From: Oligoflexus sp.
GTDB taxonomy: Bacteria > Bdellovibrionota_B > Oligoflexia > Oligoflexales > Oligoflexaceae
NCBI GenBank assembly: GCA_030151925.1
Contig: JASLCY010000476.1
Location: forward strand, 1-8,121
Length of the DNA: 8,121 bases
Direction: 5' to 3'
A model generated the notes under the pieces. The model was not told the DNA's origin. It ran no database searches and was given only the letters and a program-made list of their open reading frames with translations. Position 1 is the stretch's first letter; the number at the start of each line of letters is the position of its first letter. This document shows positions 6,567 through 8,121 of the stretch, piece after piece. A program made the translations under genes and the position numbers.

Positions 6567-8121
6567 CCGTCATGCTCCCGAACGCAGGTGTAGTAGGTTT
6601 GGCTATCGAGCGGGATTAAGCTGCCGGCTGTCATCTCCTTCGGCAAGATGTTCCGTGCCTTGTTCAGATTCGCGGAGCCGGAGGGCCTCGTTGCGGATAA
6701 CCACCATAAGGAGAGATTGGAATGCGTTAAGTAATTGTTGTCGCCTATCGTCGTGATGCCATGTATGACGGCCGCCTCGAGCTCCATCCAGGTCGGAAGG
6801 CGCCAAGAGCCCTTGCCATCGTAAGTGAGGTTATTGCAAGCATAGATGGCACCGCCCCAGGTTTTTGGGGGAAAGACTTTCGACCATTCGAGGTTGGAGA
6901 CGCGATCGTGATAACGACAATCCCTGGAAGGCTGGCAAGACCCCGTGGTGACGTCGACCCAGATCCTATCCTCGGCAGGGTGGGCGGTGTTCACGCAGAA
7001 CGTGTCGATGCCGGGGCCGAAGGCGTTGTTGTTGGCCGCCGTATCGGTTTCCCAAGCCGAATAATAGACCGAGGAATCAGGGCCCCCCGTGCCGGCACCG
7101 ACCTTGGAGACGCCGAGGCCCGTCGTGTTCCCGATGCTTTTGGGAGTCTTCGTAGCATCGGAGACGTCGTAGATGCGGAAAGAATCGTTATCGATGCGAA
7201 TCACGCCGTAGAGAACCGTGTCCGAGATGCCCGAGCTGCCGTTGCGGCCCCAGTCGAAACGAATATTATCGTCGCTCGCCCATCCATGATTGACGACCGT
7301 GAGGATATTGGACGAAACGCTAGCGGCACGGGTCGGGCCGTCGATATCATGAAAGCTCGGGTCGCGTTTGTTGCGGCAGGAGGTGAAGATCTTGCCCTTC
7401 GTATCCGTCGTGATGCTCACGTTGCGCCGAACGTTCCAGGGCGTGGGGACGACCCACGAACCGGGGACGGTGAAGAGCGTGATTCCGCTTCGAATATTGG
7501 CCGCGGTCAGGTCCGAGTAACCATGGGCCGTATGCCGCTGGCCGGTCTCGTCGAACCAACCGAAGTTCGCGTCGTTCGCGATCTGGGTGTTGAACGAGTC
7601 GAGATCCGCATAACCATCGGCGCTGCCGAGCGGGTTGCCGGTACTCGGATAGGTACCCGCGATGCCGGCGAGCGTGGCGCCGCTGCGAATCGAGGAAGCG
7701 TCGAAGGCGCTGAAATCAAGCGCCTTGAGCGGCTGGCTCGAGAGCGCATAAGCCGGGAGCCTGCAGTTGGAGCCCAAGGCGCTGCATGGAGCGGAGCCGG
7801 TGAAGGTTCCCGTAACGCCCCCGAGATCGAGAGTGTCGGGGATTTTGTTTTTGTTCGCATTGAGAGTCGTCAAACCTACCGATGGGAAGTTCGTGCTCGC
7901 AACGCAGAACGTCTCGCCATCCGCGGTGCAGCTCTCCATCGTCCCCTGCACGCCGCCGACCGTCATCGAGCTCAAAAAACGATCCTGTTTGCTCTCCACG
8001 GCCGTCTTGTCCATCGAGGGATAGGAGACGCTCGTGAGGCAATCCGTTGCCCCGTCCGCGGCGCAGCTCGCGGGTTGAGGCGAAAGAATGCCGACGACCC
8101 CGCCTATGACCTGATCCTTGA
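6563..8121 (-). CDS. Repeat protein with Lcl_C (DUF1566) head, paralog of the next gene; 5' part beyond window
   Basis: The frame is open to the right edge, so at least 518 residues belong to the gene and the N-terminus lies outside; a Met at 8014 is internal to a repeat and not the start. From the edge inward it holds the end of one unit (VIGGVVGIL), two A units (C-x7-C at SCAADGATDC and SCTADGETFC), one B unit (PCSALGSNC, LPAY, LKALD), the junction module (FNTQIANDANFGWF, NIRSGITLF, PWNVR), an HG-containing beta module (LTVVNHGWASDDNIRF, DSFRIYDV) and the Lcl_C head (DRVSNLEWS, ACNNLTYDGKGSWRLPT, final YYTCVREHDG). The order is the same as in its neighbour, so the two arose by duplication. 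By analogy with Lcl it is probably a surface fibre or adhesin; the presence of a signal peptide cannot be checked here. The two genes are in one transcript. Confidence 0.85.
   Translation of the reverse strand, partial: KDQVIGGVVGILSPQPASCAADGATDCLTSVSYPSMDKTAVESKQDRFLSSMTVGGVQGTMESCTADGETFCVASTNFPSVGLTTLNANKNKIPDTLDLGGVTGTFTGSAPCSALGSNCRLPAYALSSQPLKALDFSAFDASSIRSGATLAGIAGTYPSTGNPLGSADGYADLDSFNTQIANDANFGWFDETGQRHTAHGYSDLTAANIRSGITLFTVPGSWVVPTPWNVRRNVSITTDTKGKIFTSCRNKRDPSFHDIDGPTRAASVSSNILTVVNHGWASDDNIRFDWGRNGSSGISDTVLYGVIRIDNDSFRIYDVSDATKTPKSIGNTTGLGVSKVGAGTGGPDSSVYYSAWETDTAANNNAFGPGIDTFCVNTAHPAEDRIWVDVTTGSCQPSRDCRYHDRVSNLEWSKVFPPKTWGGAIYACNNLTYDGKGSWRLPTWMELEAAVIHGITTIGDNNYLTHSNLSLWWLSATRPSGSANLNKARNILPKEMTAGSLIPLDSQTYYTCVREHDG
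6575..6579 (-). promoter_or_regulatory. Ribosome binding site of the downstream paralog inside the upstream gene
   Basis: GGGAG on the minus strand lies 8 bases before the ATG at 6566, within the last codons of the upstream gene. It allows independent initiation in addition to coupling and supports the first of the two adjacent ATGs. Confidence 0.6.
6575..6919 (-). other. Lcl_C (DUF1566) head domain of the truncated paralog
   Basis: The domain runs from CRYHDRVSNLEWS to YYTCVRE and contains YDGKGSWRLPT, the best-conserved DUF1566 core. It aligns with the neighbour's head at both ends but differs through the middle (HGITTIGDNNYLTHSN against HGFWALNNAYWNPLSE), which suggests a different binding surface. 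Confidence 0.8.
7457..8121 (-). repeat. Protein-level tandem repeat array in the truncated paralog (A-A-B plus terminal unit visible)
   Basis: Two A units (C-x7-C), one B unit (C-x6-C) and the terminal cysteine-free unit are visible, and the array continues past the right edge, where the end of a further unit is present. The order matches the last four units of the neighbouring protein. Confidence 0.8.

Noticed and set aside
3564..8121. Phage tail fibre or prophage origin, suggested by GVTG repeats and the FCCH-like module
   Set aside because: The complete protein has a clear lipobox and an Lcl_C head, and no phage structural, lysis or integration gene is near; the neighbours are metabolic or envelope genes.

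Overview
The window is protein-coding almost throughout, and every gene I can support lies on the minus strand. Read in the direction of transcription (high to low coordinates) the order is: the C-terminal part of a repeat protein with a DUF1566/Lcl-type head (runs off the right edge); a complete paralogous 1000-residue lipoprotein that starts in a 4-base ATGA overlap with it; a small VOC/glyoxalase-fold protein; a GH76 glycoside hydrolase lipoprotein with a C-terminal discoidin-like (F5/8 type C) domain; and a membrane fatty acid desaturase that runs off the left edge. Gaps are 149 to 228 bases and none exceeds 300 bases. I see no tRNA, rRNA, CRISPR array, insertion sequence or prophage gene.

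The organism is a Gram-negative bacterium that puts lipoproteins on its envelope: two genes carry lipoprotein-type signal peptides. The GC content is moderate to high. Long Cys-containing GVTG-repeat proteins ending in a DUF1566/Lcl_C domain, together with envelope hydrolases, remind me of the Oligoflexia/Bdellovibrionota or related environmental deltaproteobacterial lineages. That placement is inference only, because there is no phylogenetic marker in the window.

The most interesting part is the paralog pair at 3564-8121. Each protein is built from 45 to 50 residue units that end in a GVTG-like turn and come in two kinds: A units (C-x7-C, then a FPA-type motif) and B units (C-x6-C, then a PPY/LKAID motif). 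All 13 visible units obey this spacing rule. The last units run A-A-B in both proteins, followed by a shared 80 to 90 residue junction module, an HG-containing beta module and a Cys-containing Lcl_C head. The complete paralog adds a lipobox and a TIG-like domain at its N-terminus. The layout (lipid anchor, repeat stalk, Lcl_C head) suggests a surface fibre or adhesin, with the two heads diverged while the stalk plan is kept. The other three genes look like independent units: two have plausible promoters of their own, and no functional link to the adhesin-like pair is evident.
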